The position numbers and the translations under genes were made by a program. A model generated the notes under the pieces. The model ran no database searches, was not told where the DNA came from, and worked only from the letters and a program-made list of their open reading frames with translations. A stretch of 64,000 nucleotides of DNA from an uncultured Sphingomonadaceae bacterium. Lineage in GTDB: Bacteria > Pseudomonadota > Alphaproteobacteria > Sphingomonadales > Sphingomonadaceae. The number at the start of each line of letters is the position of its first letter. Within the stretch, counting starts at the first letter, position 1. Positions 48,401-58,016 of the stretch are shown here, one piece after another. Where the stretch lies: the NCBI GenBank assembly GCA_947495985.1, contig CANMBD010000003.1:248001-312000 (forward strand). The letters run 5' to 3'.

Positions 48401-48641
48401 TGCCGAACCTTTCGGATTTTCAAGAGACATTTCAATCAGCTATCAGACTTCCCGGTATTGATTACCTACCGGTTTTTTGTCCGGTAGCTATGTTCCGTCC
48501 AGCCATGGCATTGCCGATCTCGCTGCGTGCGGAAGGCCAGTCCGCGATGCCGCGGGTTTTCAAGCTTGGACAAAAGATTTTCGGACAATTGTAACTTAGT
48601 GGCCGCTCCGAGCGAAACCAGAATATCTTGGGAGAGGTCAA

Positions 48642-49556
48642 ATGAAGCTACGAGATCTGGAATATATTACCGCCATTGATAGGCATCTCAACTTCGGTAG
48701 AGCTGCGGAAGCCTGCAATGTGTCTCAGCCGGCACTGTCAGCGCAGGTCAAAAAGCTTGAAGAGCGGCTGGGCGTGGAGATTTTTGCGCGCACCAATCAT
48801 AAGGTGATGGCGACGGAAGCGGGTCACCGGATTATCGAAACAGCCAGAGACATGCTGAAATCCGCGCGTCAGATCAGAGACTATGCAGCGGAATATAGGG
48901 ACCCCTTATCTGTGCCGTTGAAAATCGGTATCTTCCCGACATTGGCCCCTTTTATCGTTCCTTACGTGGCGGGAACCGTGAGAAATCTCAGCAAAGAAAT
49001 GAAAATGATTTTCCGGGAAGCGCCCACCAAACAGTTGATATCAGAACTGGAAAACCGCCGCATCGATATCGCAATGGTCAGTGGCCCGGTGGACCATCCC
49101 TCAGCCAATTTCACACCGGTATTTCGGGAAGACCTGCTGCTGGCCGTATCCAACAACCATCGCCTGGGTAATCGTGACCAGATTTCCGCCAATGAGATAC
49201 CGGTTGAAGAACTGGTATTGCTGGACGAAGATCACTGCTTGCGCGAAGATACTTTGCGACTGTGCGATAGCAAGAATGTCGGCATTGATATGCCCGAGGA
49301 TCTCGCTGCGACAAGCCTGCTGACAGCGACACATTATATAACCCAGGGATTTGGATCGACGTTGGTCCCGGCGCTGGCGCGGGACTTTTTGGGTGCGGCC
49401 AATCCCGATGTGAAAATGGTGGCCATCGATGATCCGGGCTATGGCCGGACCATCGGTTTCCTGTCCCGGAAAGGATGTCCGCGCGAGCATATCCTTCTTG
49501 CATTATGTGACAAAATTCGTACCGATCCACCTCCCGGAGTGGCGCCAGTCATGTAA
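48642..49556 (+). CDS. oxyR: hydrogen-peroxide regulator OxyR
   Basis: LysR-type redox regulator, 304 residues. The winged helix is in AIDRHLNFGRAAEACNVSQP. The effector domain holds Cys199 (LLDEDHCLREDT) and Cys208 (LRLCDSKN), the same numbers as the E. coli disulphide pair, which makes OxyR the confident call over other LysR proteins. Oxidation by H2O2 should switch it to activate catalase and peroxiredoxin genes. Those are not in the window: the next gene is a large autotransporter. Followed by a terminator. Confidence 0.94.
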   Translation: MKLRDLEYITAIDRHLNFGRAAEACNVSQPALSAQVKKLEERLGVEIFARTNHKVMATEAGHRIIETARDMLKSARQIRDYAAEYRDPLSVPLKIGIFPTLAPFIVPYVAGTVRNLSKEMKMIFREAPTKQLISELENRRIDIAMVSGPVDHPSANFTPVFREDLLLAVSNNHRLGNRDQISANEIPVEELVLLDEDHCLREDTLRLCDSKNVGIDMPEDLAATSLLTATHYITQGFGSTLVPALARDFLGAANPDVKMVAIDDPGYGRTIGFLSRKGCPREHILLALCDKIRTDPPPGVAPVM

Positions 49557-49594
49557 AATGACAGCCGATCCGTGATTGCAAAAAAAGCTGTTTC

Positions 49595-49622
49595 AGCCTG
49601 TCCGGATTCCGGATGGGCTTTT
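49595..49622 (+). terminator. terminator after oxyR
   Basis: AGCCTGTCCGG (49595-49605), loop ATT, CCGGATGGGCT (49609-49619), then TTTT; two G-T or mismatched pairs in the stem. It separates oxyR from the autotransporter. Confidence 0.75.
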
Positions 49623-49798
49623 CGCATTTATCTAATTTAATCAGATACTTAGATGATAATATTTGCTTATGATGGTCATCAATAGCTTATATTATACAAG
49701 CTCAATTCATCCGCATATCACACCGCTCCAGAAGGTACGGCGCTCAGAACTTGTCGTGCCGCGGGAATGTTTCCCGCAAACAGGAAGGTGTAAGAATA

Positions 49799-52700
49799 AT
49801 GACCAATTTCCCCCTTAGTTCGACTCGTTCCGTGTCGAAGAAACTGCTTGTGGCTTCGTCCACAATTGCCATGCTGGCATCTGCGCAAGCGCATGCACAG
49901 CAAATCATTAATGATGGTGACAATATCACTGTCACCAGTGCGGCAGATGGCGAGACTATCAGCGCGGCCGCCAGTGTCACCAGCACCGTTGATGGAGCCC
50001 CCGTTGTAGTCGTCAATAACAATGACGTGACCCTGGATAATGCCGGCACCTTGCGCACCACCGGTATGACTCAGACGGTTCAGGTGAATGCAGGCACAAC
50101 CGGTGCCATTATAAACAATGCTGCGACAGGCGTGCTTGAAGCGGATTCGCGCGTTGTCAATTTTGACGGCACCGATGCAGCGCTGAACAATGATGGTATC
50201 ATTCGCGGTACTGGCAGTCAGCGGAACGGCGCAGTTTATGGCAACCGGACATCCAACAATATCGCGATCAATAACAGCGCAACCGGGTTGATCGACGCTG
50301 GTGTTGAAGGTGCCGGAATCGCAATTGAAGTTGGCGGCGGCGGTGCTCCTCGCGGCGGTTCCATAGTCAATGCCGGTACGGTTCAAGGGCGAGGACAGGC
50401 GGCTCCAACAGGCGGCACAGCCGGTGATGGCCTGCGTTTCTTTGGACCCGGATTGGCCCCTGCCTATGTCTATAATGGCGATATCACCAATAGCGGTACA
50501 ATCGCGTCCGAATCGACACAAGGCACAGTTGCCGGTATTCGATTTGCCAACCGGATCGGATTTCAGGGCGTTCTGGAAAATCAGGCTGGGGGCACCATCT
50601 CTGGTGCACAAAACGGCCTGTATTTCGGTAATGACGCCGACCATAGCGGCGGTGTGGTCAACAATGCAGGAACAATCTCTTCCGACAGCCGCGCGTTGAA
50701 CATTGATGGCACTGGCCTGGTCATCAACAATACTGGCTCTATTCTAGGCACCGGTAATCAGCGCAATGGTACGGTCTATGCGGACAGCACTGCGCAAGAC
50801 TTCGTCCTCAACAATGACGGTACAATCGATGCAGGCGCAGCCAATCAAGGCGCCGGCTTCTCAGTAGAACTTAGCGAGGCAGGTAATGCCTTCGCGATCA
50901 ATAACACCGGCACCGTGCAAGGTCGCGGGCAGGCATCTGCCGGTGCAGCTGCCGCCGGTGACGGTTTGCGTTTTGAGCGTACACGTAGCGGGGGTGTGCT
51001 CGACGGTTCGACAACTGGACTCTTTACCGGCGATATTGTGAACTCTGGCCTGATCGACTCCGAAAGTACGCAGGGTACCGCTGCCGGTATCCGTTTTGTG
51101 AACGGCGTATCTTTCTCCGGCACCATCGACAACCAGGCTGGAGGCACCATCTCTGGCGCGCAAAACGGGCTTTATTTCGGTAATGCGACCCCAGCGGGTG
51201 GCGGCGATTTCAACGGTGCAATTGTCAACAACGCGGGTGTCATTTCTTCCGACAGCCGCGCATTGAACATTGATGGCACCGGCTTGGTTATCAACAACCT
51301 CGCTGATGGACAGATCATCGGCACCAACAATCAGCGCAATGGTACCGTCTATGCTGACAGCACCGCGCAGGATTTCACATTGAACAATGATGGCGTCATT
51401 GATGTCGGTTCCGGTAATCAGGGTGCAGGTTTTTCGGTCGAACTGAGCGAAGCTGGCAATGCCTTCACGATCAATAACACTGGCACCGTGCAAGGCCGCG
51501 GCAATGCTGGCGCTGGTCTTGCGGCCGCAGGCGACGGGCTCCGTTTTGAACGTGCACGCAATGCGGGTGTGCTGGATGGTACGTCAATGGGTCTGTTTAC
51601 GGGTAATATTACCAATAGCGGCACCATCAACAGTGAAGCCGCCAATGGCACAGTCGGTGGCATCCGCTTCGTGAACGGTGTGTCCTTCTCTGGTACGATC
51701 GAGAATCAGGCCGGTGGCACCATCTCTGGTGTGCAAAACGGCCTCTATTTTGGCAATGCGACCCCAGCGGGCGGTGGTGATTTCACCGGTGCCGTGGTCA
51801 ACAATGCCGGAACCATCTCGTCCAACAGCCGGGCTCTCAACATCGATGGCAGCGGTCTGGTCGTCAACAACACGGGCTCGATCCTGGGTACAGGCAATCA
51901 GCGCAACGGTACCGTCTATGCGGATAGCACGGCGCAGGATTTTGTCCTGAACAATGACGGTCTGATTGATGCGGGTGCCGCCAATCAAGGTGCGGGTTTC
52001 TCGGTAGAATTGTCTGCCGCTGGAAACACGTTTGAGATTGACAATAGCGGAACCATTCAGGGTCGCGGCACGGCCGCTGCCGGTTTGGCTGCCGCAGGTG
52101 ACGGCCTTCGTTTTGAACGGGCGCGTAATGCGGGCGTTCTGGACGGCACATCAACAGGTCTGTTTACCGGCAATATCACCAATAGCGGTCTGATCGACAG
52201 TGAAGGTGACAGCGGAACGACCGCTGGTATCCGCTTTGTGAATGGCGTCAGCTTCAATGGTACCATCACAAATGCTGCTGGTGCGACTATTTCCGGTGTC
52301 CAGAACGGTTTGTATTTCGGCAATGCCACACCGGCAGGTGGCGGTGATTTCACCGGCGCTGTTGTCAACAATGCCGGAACCATTTCGTCAGGAAGCCGCG
52401 CGCTGAACATTGATGGCACTGGATTGGTGGTCAACAATAGCGGCACCATCATCGGCACCGGAGCGCAACGTAACGGTACTGTCTATGCAGACGGCACGGC
52501 CAACAATTTTGCGCTGAACAATAGCGGTACGATTGATGCCGGTGTGGCCGGCTCCGGCGTGTCGTTCCAGCTTGGAACAGCGGATGGTGACGTACGCAGC
52601 TTTACGCTGATCAATGATGGCACGATTGCCGGTCGCGGCGATGCGCAGCCTTCAGGGGCCTCTGCCGGACTGCGTCTGTTCAATGGCGTCGGGGCAGGAA

Positions 52701-54370
52701 CCACGGTAACGGTGGCAGATGATATCGTGAACAACGGTACTATCTCTTCCGAAACCGGTCCTGCACTGCTCGTTGAGAATATCGCCTTTACCGGGAGCTT
52801 CATTAATAATGGCAGCCTGACAGGTCCGGTCGCTGTTGATGCATCGTCTGCGCTGTCTGGTTTGAACTTTGTTCAGAACGGTGGCGCCATCACGGGTGAC
52901 TTCATCGGCTCGGCGCAAGCGGATAGCCTGTCCTTTGCCGGTGGAACCAGCGTTTTGGCCGGTGATATTACCGGAAATGTTGCGGTTGATGTGGCGGCAC
53001 CAAGCACGGTGACGATTTCAGGCGCAAGAAGCCTGGAAGGTTCCCTTTCTGTTGAAGGTACATTGGCCTTCGACCTGGGCACTGACAGTCTTGCGGTAGA
53101 TGGCGATACCAGCTTTGCTGCAGGTAGCGTCGTAAATATCTCCACCAATCAGACCTCTGCAGGGCTGGCACTGGATGCTCCGATCAATGTTCTGACCGAA
53201 ACCGGAACGTTCACAGACAATGGCGTTACAGTGAATGTCATCGATGATGATTTTTTGATCGACTATCAGGTCGACCTGGGATCAATAACGGTGACACCAA
53301 CCGCCGCAGAGCTTGGCAATGTGTCTGCTGATGCGAATATCTCGGGCTTTGGATCGGCCATCACGTCGGCTGTATCCAACGGCCGCCTGCCTGATGCTGT
53401 ATTTGACGGATTGAATGCCGCCACCAGCACAGCGGAATTCGAGGCAACGGCTCTCACTCTTCTGCCCGCGATTAATGACGGTGTGGCCAGAGAGATTTTC
53501 GAGACACAGCGTTTTGCCAGTAGCTTGCTGACCAATCGTTTGTCAGGTGATGAGACCGGTATCTGGGGTCAGATATTCTATCGCAACGCAGACCGCGATG
53601 CCGATGGTCTGAGCGCCCTGGGCTACGATGCCGATACCATCGGCTTCACTCTCGGTCTCGACAAGAGCATTGGTGAAACTGCCAAAGTGGGCGTTCTGCT
53701 GAACTATGCTGATATCGACATTGATGCCAACGGTCTGGCCGGTGCGCAAACTGATGTGAACAGCTATCAGATATCTGCTTATGCAGGCCTCGATTTTGGA
53801 GCGGCCTTCGTCAATGCAGAGCTGGGCTATTCTTTCAACGATGTTGAAAGCAGCCGCACGGCTGTGGGTGCACTGATTACCGGTGAATCCGATGCAGATG
53901 GCGTGATAGCCAGTCTGTCGACTGGTTATCGGCTGGAGACAGGTAGCTTCACCCTGACCCCATCAGCAGGGCTGCGTTATGCCAGCCTGTCTCAGGACAG
54001 CTTCACTGAAACCGGCGGTTTGGGTCTGACCCTCGATATCGATCGCACAGAGTTTCTGGAAGCGACGGTGGGCTTGCAACTGGCCGGCAAGGTTGATGAC
54101 ACGAAAGACCTGTCGATCGTGCCATTTGCCAACATTGGCTACAGCTATGATCTGATCGGTGATGGCGTCGGCGTGAGCAGCAGCTTCAATGGCGGACTGG
54201 ACAGCTTCCGACTAACGGCGGGAGAATCTTCTCAGTCCCGCTTTGACCTCGGTGCTGGTCTCGACCTGGTCAACAAGAACGGGTTGAGTATCGGAGCGGA
54301 ATATCGGGGGCGTTTTGCATCCGATTACCAGTCCCATTCGGGTGGAATAAAGGTTCGCTTTGCGTTCTGA
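49799..54370 (+). CDS. autotransporter with repeat-built passenger
   Basis: 1,523 residues from ATG 49799 (GAAGGTGTAAGAATA upstream; the frame is open 16 codons further back). The signal peptide is cleaved after AHA (about 37). The passenger is a long beta-helix rich in short NNxG rungs, largely made of four near-identical units of about 184-191 residues (see repeat entry). A Leu/Asn linker is followed by the autotransporter beta-barrel (about 1240-1523: GDETGIWGQIFYR to final FAF). By family it is a secreted or surface-bound type Va protein, possibly in adhesion. There is no protease motif. High DNA identity between units suggests recent duplication or gene conversion. Confidence 0.92.
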   Translation: MTNFPLSSTRSVSKKLLVASSTIAMLASAQAHAQQIINDGDNITVTSAADGETISAAASVTSTVDGAPVVVVNNNDVTLDNAGTLRTTGMTQTVQVNAGTTGAIINNAATGVLEADSRVVNFDGTDAALNNDGIIRGTGSQRNGAVYGNRTSNNIAINNSATGLIDAGVEGAGIAIEVGGGGAPRGGSIVNAGTVQGRGQAAPTGGTAGDGLRFFGPGLAPAYVYNGDITNSGTIASESTQGTVAGIRFANRIGFQGVLENQAGGTISGAQNGLYFGNDADHSGGVVNNAGTISSDSRALNIDGTGLVINNTGSILGTGNQRNGTVYADSTAQDFVLNNDGTIDAGAANQGAGFSVELSEAGNAFAINNTGTVQGRGQASAGAAAAGDGLRFERTRSGGVLDGSTTGLFTGDIVNSGLIDSESTQGTAAGIRFVNGVSFSGTIDNQAGGTISGAQNGLYFGNATPAGGGDFNGAIVNNAGVISSDSRALNIDGTGLVINNLADGQIIGTNNQRNGTVYADSTAQDFTLNNDGVIDVGSGNQGAGFSVELSEAGNAFTINNTGTVQGRGNAGAGLAAAGDGLRFERARNAGVLDGTSMGLFTGNITNSGTINSEAANGTVGGIRFVNGVSFSGTIENQAGGTISGVQNGLYFGNATPAGGGDFTGAVVNNAGTISSNSRALNIDGSGLVVNNTGSILGTGNQRNGTVYADSTAQDFVLNNDGLIDAGAANQGAGFSVELSAAGNTFEIDNSGTIQGRGTAAAGLAAAGDGLRFERARNAGVLDGTSTGLFTGNITNSGLIDSEGDSGTTAGIRFVNGVSFNGTITNAAGATISGVQNGLYFGNATPAGGGDFTGAVVNNAGTISSGSRALNIDGTGLVVNNSGTIIGTGAQRNGTVYADGTANNFALNNSGTIDAGVAGSGVSFQLGTADGDVRSFTLINDGTIAGRGDAQPSGASAGLRLFNGVGAGTTVTVADDIVNNGTISSETGPALLVENIAFTGSFINNGSLTGPVAVDASSALSGLNFVQNGGAITGDFIGSAQADSLSFAGGTSVLAGDITGNVAVDVAAPSTVTISGARSLEGSLSVEGTLAFDLGTDSLAVDGDTSFAAGSVVNISTNQTSAGLALDAPINVLTETGTFTDNGVTVNVIDDDFLIDYQVDLGSITVTPTAAELGNVSADANISGFGSAITSAVSNGRLPDAVFDGLNAATSTAEFEATALTLLPAINDGVAREIFETQRFASSLLTNRLSGDETGIWGQIFYRNADRDADGLSALGYDADTIGFTLGLDKSIGETAKVGVLLNYADIDIDANGLAGAQTDVNSYQISAYAGLDFGAAFVNAELGYSFNDVESSRTAVGALITGESDADGVIASLSTGYRLETGSFTLTPSAGLRYASLSQDSFTETGGLGLTLDIDRTEFLEATVGLQLAGKVDDTKDLSIVPFANIGYSYDLIGDGVGVSSSFNGGLDSFRLTAGESSQSRFDLGAGLDLVNKNGLSIGAEYRGRFASDYQSHSGGIKVRFAF
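50591..52690 (+). repeat. intragenic repeats, about 550-575 bp, four units
   Basis: Units start at 50591, 51143, 51716 and 52283 (anchor GGCACCATCTCTGG and the related GCGACTATTTCCGG in the last), spacing 552, 573 and 567 bp, all multiples of three. Each repeats NNAGTISS-SRALNIDGTGL, RNGTVYADSTA and GFSVELS, plus FVNGVSF. Units 2 and 3 add the insert ATPAGGGDF, which the first lacks. A weaker fifth copy may precede unit 1 from about 50100. Confidence 0.88.
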
Positions 54371-54395
54371 GTAGAAAGTTGACCTTTCGTCCGGG

Positions 54396-54430
54396 AAAGC
54401 CGGCTGGTGGAAACATCAGCCGGCTTTTTT
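54396..54430 (+). terminator. terminator after the autotransporter
   Basis: AAAGCCGGCTG (54396-54406) pairs with CAGCCGGCTTT (54417-54427), loop of 10 nt, followed by a T-run. It lies 25 bp after the stop. Confidence 0.9.
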
Positions 54431-54465
54431 GGCTCTGTAGATATCGTCCCGGACCATTTTTCAGG

Positions 54466-54501
54466 CATAAACAAAGGCGGGAAAGTTAGACTTTACCCGC
54501 C
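54466..54501 (-). terminator. probable terminator of the OmpA-like gene
   Basis: On the minus strand GGCGGGTAAAGT pairs with ACTTT-CCCGCC (one bulge, 54476-54501) and runs into TTTGTTTAT. A second perfect hairpin, GGGGTGGGC/GCCCACCCC, stands nearer the gene at 54541-54561 but has no T-run. Confidence 0.6.
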
Positions 54502-54569
54502 TCTGCGCAAATAGTTCCGATACCACCGGTCAAGAATATCGGGGTGGGCAATGCCCACCCCGCAAGGGG

Positions 54570-55445
54570 TCACAGGCCCTCAACACTTTTACTGACCATG
54601 ATATTCACCGCAACGCGGCGGTTCTGTGCCTTGCCTTCCTTGGTGGTATTGTCCGCCAGCGGATCTGCTTCAGCCATCCCGGTGGGGGTTAGCATGCGAT
54701 AAGGCTTCCACCCGCAAGCTTGCTGAATATGGTTGACGACGCGGCCGGCCCGCCGCTCGCTCAGTACCTGGTTATACTCCTGGCTTCCGACCGAATCGGT
54801 GTAACCGACAACCAGCAGGAGCGCGTTTTCCATCGCTTCGGCTTGAGCCGCGGTGTCGCAAAGTTCTTGCTCGGCCTGTTGGGACAGTCTCCACTTGCCG
54901 GTGTCGAAGTACACATTGGTCGTACCTCTAATATTATACTTGTCGATATCGCCAACACGGCCGCGCAGCGCCTCGGTCGCCGCCGTCTGTTCTGCAAAAC
55001 CCTGGGCCGTGCCATTGCGGATCATACTGGCGGTCTTGAGGTCTTTGTCGCGTAGACGGATTTGGCTGGCGACCAAGCCTTCGCCCCATTCCACAGTCCG
55101 GACGGTGACCGGAAGGCCGTTAAGCAGCGAGTCGGAAGCAAGTTTACTGCGGCCGAGGCCCAAAAAGCCCTTGCTCGCCTTGATTTCGGTGGCTTCAGCA
55201 ACAATGATTGCCGTGTTAGCGCCATTTTCGCTGGTTACCTGCATCCTGTCGGCTTTGCGCGCGGAAATAAAGCCTTCGATCTCTGGCCCTTCAGGAAGGC
55301 CGGACAGGTCAGCCGGAGGCAAACCGGTTACGGTAATATCTACCCCGTCCAGGTCTTGCTGCTGTGCTGACACGCCGCTCGGCGCCAATATGGCAGCCGT
55401 GGCAAGCAGGAATGTAATTCTCGAATTTCTGGAAATATTTTTCAT
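54570..55445 (-). CDS. OmpA-family outer-membrane/periplasmic protein
   Basis: 291 residues with a signal peptide (cleavage after VSA, about 27). The first 160 residues have no clear family. The C-terminal OmpA domain (about 165-285) has VYFDTGKWRLSQQAEQEL, LLVVGYTDSVGSQEYN, LSERRAGRVVNHI and QNRRVAVNI, giving the peptidoglycan-binding Asp and Arg. It lacks an eight-stranded barrel, so it is more likely a periplasmic or lipid-free peptidoglycan-tethered protein. Convergent with the autotransporter, but separately terminated. Confidence 0.88.
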   Translation of the reverse strand: MKNISRNSRITFLLATAAILAPSGVSAQQQDLDGVDITVTGLPPADLSGLPEGPEIEGFISARKADRMQVTSENGANTAIIVAEATEIKASKGFLGLGRSKLASDSLLNGLPVTVRTVEWGEGLVASQIRLRDKDLKTASMIRNGTAQGFAEQTAATEALRGRVGDIDKYNIRGTTNVYFDTGKWRLSQQAEQELCDTAAQAEAMENALLLVVGYTDSVGSQEYNQVLSERRAGRVVNHIQQACGWKPYRMLTPTGMAEADPLADNTTKEGKAQNRRVAVNIMVSKSVEGL

Positions 55446-55849
55446 TGTTCTACTCCTTCAAACAATAGCATCTCGCCCCGCATGTTGATTGCTCTTCGTC
55501 TGACCGAACCCGTAATGGCTTATCTGACTGTCAGAATCCCCTCATCTCGTGATGCGAGATGTGCAACTTGGATTACCTCACTGTTCAGATCATCCTTTCT
55601 GGCACATGAACGCTGACGAAAACGCCGTCGGTTTTACAGGTGATCCGAGCCTATATTGCGGCGAACAGTTGCAAGCGGTGCTACGCAAGCCGCAATCGCG
55701 TGTTGGTGGACTCGTGACGAGTATCTTCTCCGGCATACTCACCGCTTAATTTTGTTGGGTGTCGCTCAGCATCCTGAAAATCGTTATGATTTGCCGGAAT
55801 GGTGTCGGAATGAGATTGCTCGAAAACCTCTGAACGCCGCGGAAAAAGG
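55446..55849. other. 404-bp region without a supported gene
   Basis: I see no gene here. Short open frames exist on the plus strand (for example from 55549), but one of them continues through the tRNA fragment and none resembles a protein. It is the chromosomal side of the integration site that begins at 55850. Confidence 0.5.
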
Positions 55850-55899
55850 TGGTGAGCCCTGCTGGGTTCGAACCAGCGACCTACTGATTAAAAGTCAGT
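55850..55899 (-). other. tRNA-Lys(TTT) 3' half, left attachment site
   Basis: On the minus strand the bases give a tRNA-Lys anticodon arm (ACTGA/TCAGT around CTTTTAA, anticodon TTT), a variable loop AGGTC, a T-arm (GCTGG TTCGAAC CCAGC) and acceptor 3' strand AGGGCTC plus A and CCA. No D-arm or 5' acceptor strand precedes it: the bases from 55900 onward are unrelated. This is what remains at one end of an element integrated at the anticodon arm of a tRNA-Lys gene; the intact copy should lie at the other end. Confidence 0.85.
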
Positions 55900-56104
55900 G
55901 TAGTTGTTGCTTCGCTGATGCTCATAGTTGTCCATTTTAGTTCAACAGAGTCTAGCACATATTAGTATAGTACATTGAATATTAATAGATAAATCAGTTG
56001 GTCGTGCTCATGTCCGTTCAATGATGTTCATTTTAACATCGGCATTGCCCTCAGTGATGTTGGAGCCTATATGGAGCCTATAGAAAAAGTAAGGCGGGGC
56101 GCAG

Positions 56105-57379
56105 ATGGCTGACAACCTCAACAGACATGCAATTGAAATCTTGATAGCGAAGGCTCGCAGCAAAAAGGGCCAACAGATCGAATTGGCGGATGAGCGAGAA
56201 AGTGGTCTGAGGGTTAGGGCAGGGGAGCGATCTGTTACTTGGTTGTTAAACGTTCGCTTACGGAACGGTAAACGAAGTAGAATTAAATTGGGCGCGTGGC
56301 CCGCTATGGGAATTTCTGACGCTCGCAGAGCCGCGCAGACTGTGAAGCTTGAAGTAGCAACAGGGCTGGATCCGAACGAAGAAAAAAGAGAAAGCGCGAG
56401 ACAGGCCGCTGAAGCAGCATCAAAACGGCGAACACTGGGCGAGGTTCTGGACCAGTATGAAACCATGAAACTGGTTCAACAGAAACGAGGGGCAGATGTT
56501 CGCCGGGCACTAGACGGCAAGATGGGTTTGCTACGTCCGCTTGTTTCACGGGAACCCTCCTCAATAGAACGCTCTGAAATTGCTGAGCTCGTCCGTAATC
56601 ATGCAAAGCGTGCACCGATCGCTGCAAATCGCTGCCTTGCTTATACCAATGCCTTTTTCAACTGGTGTGTTGCTGAAGAGGTTTTGGAGAAGAATCCCGC
56701 GCGAAATATCAGTAAACCAGCCAAAGAACGCCAACGTGATCGCTATCATTCAATGGAAGAGTTGCGAGAAATATGGCAAGCGGCTGGAACTCTTGGTTAT
56801 CCTTTTGGTCCGCTTTTCCGATTGCTCATTGTATTACCTATGCGCAAATCCGAGGTTACAGCCATGCCGATCAGCGAGTTGGATATTTCGTTGAACGGAC
56901 CGGTAGACGAGGCTGTATGGATATTAGCTGCGAACCGGACAAAGCGAGAGAATGCATTGCGTGTCCCACTTTCCCATTTAGCACAATCCCTGATCACCGA
57001 AGCGATAACTGACCCTATACGACCGCCGGATAGCCCATATGTTTTCAGCATGACGGGTGATACACCGGTCTCCGGTTTTGGAAGAGCAAAACGACGGCTT
57101 GATGCGGCAATTCAATCAGCGCGTGAGAATTCAGCCGAGGGGCGGGGGGCTGTTGAACCCATGGCTCATTGGACGAGCCATGACTTGAGAACCACTTTTA
57201 ACACTCAAGCCTGTGAAGTTCTTGGAATTGATATTGCTGTCGCCGATCGTATATTGAACCATGTAGCAAGTGCAACCACTTCAAAAATTATGCGCGTCTA
57301 CAACAAGTCAGAGATGTTCGAACCCCGCAAGAGGGCATTGAATGATTGGGCTGAACTGATTGAACAAAGGTGTTTTTAA
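56105..57379 (+). CDS. P4-type tyrosine integrase
   Basis: 424 residues. The N-terminal DUF4102/arm-binding domain (about 1-90) has DERESGLRVRAGERSVTW and IKLGAWPAMGISDARRAAQ. A core-binding domain follows, then the catalytic domain with Arg in VLPMRKSEVTAMP, His-x-x-Arg in TSHDLRTTFN, His in LNHVAS and the nucleophile Tyr in MRVYNKSE, so it looks active. It starts 205 bp from the tRNA-Lys fragment and points away from it, the normal position of an island integrase. No excisionase gene is seen beside it. Confidence 0.95.
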   Translation: MADNLNRHAIEILIAKARSKKGQQIELADERESGLRVRAGERSVTWLLNVRLRNGKRSRIKLGAWPAMGISDARRAAQTVKLEVATGLDPNEEKRESARQAAEAASKRRTLGEVLDQYETMKLVQQKRGADVRRALDGKMGLLRPLVSREPSSIERSEIAELVRNHAKRAPIAANRCLAYTNAFFNWCVAEEVLEKNPARNISKPAKERQRDRYHSMEELREIWQAAGTLGYPFGPLFRLLIVLPMRKSEVTAMPISELDISLNGPVDEAVWILAANRTKRENALRVPLSHLAQSLITEAITDPIRPPDSPYVFSMTGDTPVSGFGRAKRRLDAAIQSARENSAEGRGAVEPMAHWTSHDLRTTFNTQACEVLGIDIAVADRILNHVASATTSKIMRVYNKSEMFEPRKRALNDWAELIEQRCF

Positions 57380-57518
57380 AAAACTGACCTTGATCGTATC
57401 GCGCATATTTATTTGGTATACATCAAGTGGAACCGAAAAAACTGAAACGAATTATGCAAGATGCTTAGCAAAGCAACAACCACATCTGTCTCAGATAATC
57501 TAATGATGGACTGCGAAG

Positions 57519-57974
57519 CTAAAGCAATTTGGTGATACGATAGTTGTGAATCATGGTACCATCGATGAAAAATCGCATCACTCCTGAACTGAAAAAGCCA
57601 AGACGCTCGAAGAAACGTTTTGCAGCTTCGCTCACTTCAACAAAAAGCTTAGTACAACAGCACTTTCTTGCCAATGTTTCTAAGTTTTTATCAATAGCAG
57701 CGGTAAAATCAATCCGATGTAATCAGGCCGCCTGTATAGGCAACCAATATGGCAATCGCTCTCCATATCCCCGAAATCGACAGGCTCAAGCTTTTCATTC
57801 TGGGCAATAAGAAGTGTTCGGTCATCGTTCCTCCGTGCAGGAAAATCATCCGAATCAACGGAGAGATAGACTCCATACTTGAACCTGCTCCTCCGGATAG
57901 TCCTGTATACCTGCTTTGCGTGCGGTCGAGCGAGACAGTTTGAACAATGCCGTAGCGTCTTCGTCGCGAAATTC
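57519..57974 (-). pseudogene. GNAT acetyltransferase, broken (C-terminal part)
   Basis: Minus-strand remnant of a YafP-like GNAT N-acetyltransferase. Right to left it reads EFRDEDATALFKLSRSTA, then, after a frameshift, NDDRTLLIAQNEKLEPVDF and DCHIGCLYRRPDYIGL. After a second shift it reads NLETLARK, LFVEVSEAAKRFFERLGF and MIHNYRITKLL with the stop at 57519-57521. The acetyl-CoA and catalytic regions are recognisable but spread over three frames. A transposon enters after the first codons; its N-terminal piece is at 62671. The enzyme cannot be functional. Confidence 0.85.
57967..57974. repeat. target site duplication, left copy
   Basis: CGAAATTC directly outside the left terminal inverted repeat; the same eight bases follow the right end at 62671-62678. 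Eight base pairs is the length known for IS1595-family insertions. Confidence 0.92.
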
Positions 57975-58000
57975 CGGCATTATGTAGCAAGTGCACCAAG
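57975..58000 (+). repeat. terminal inverted repeat, left
   Basis: 26 bp reading CGGCATTATGTAG then CAAGTGCACCAAG, exactly the reverse complement of 62645-62670. Similarity stops abruptly on the inner side. Confidence 0.95.
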
Positions 58001-58016
58001 CACCGCTGCAAATGCC

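Noticed and set aside
49718..53749. Several 80-300-codon frames antisense to the autotransporter
   Set aside because: They repeat at the same 550-570-bp spacing as the sense repeats and are rich in Ser/Pro/Cys as expected of shadows.
54541..54561. Perfect hairpin GGGGTGGGC/GCCCACCCC near the OmpA-like gene
   Set aside because: Without a T-run on either strand I did not call it a terminator by itself; the hairpin at 54476-54501 fits better.
55656..55940. 94-codon plus-strand frame across the tRNA-Lys fragment
   Set aside because: It reads through tRNA sequence; the residues WVRTSDLLIKSQ are a known artefact of translated tRNA-Lys DNA.
57709..58011. 100-codon minus-strand frame at the left transposon junction
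   Set aside because: It combines GNAT pseudogene DNA in the wrong frame with the transposon's terminal repeat.
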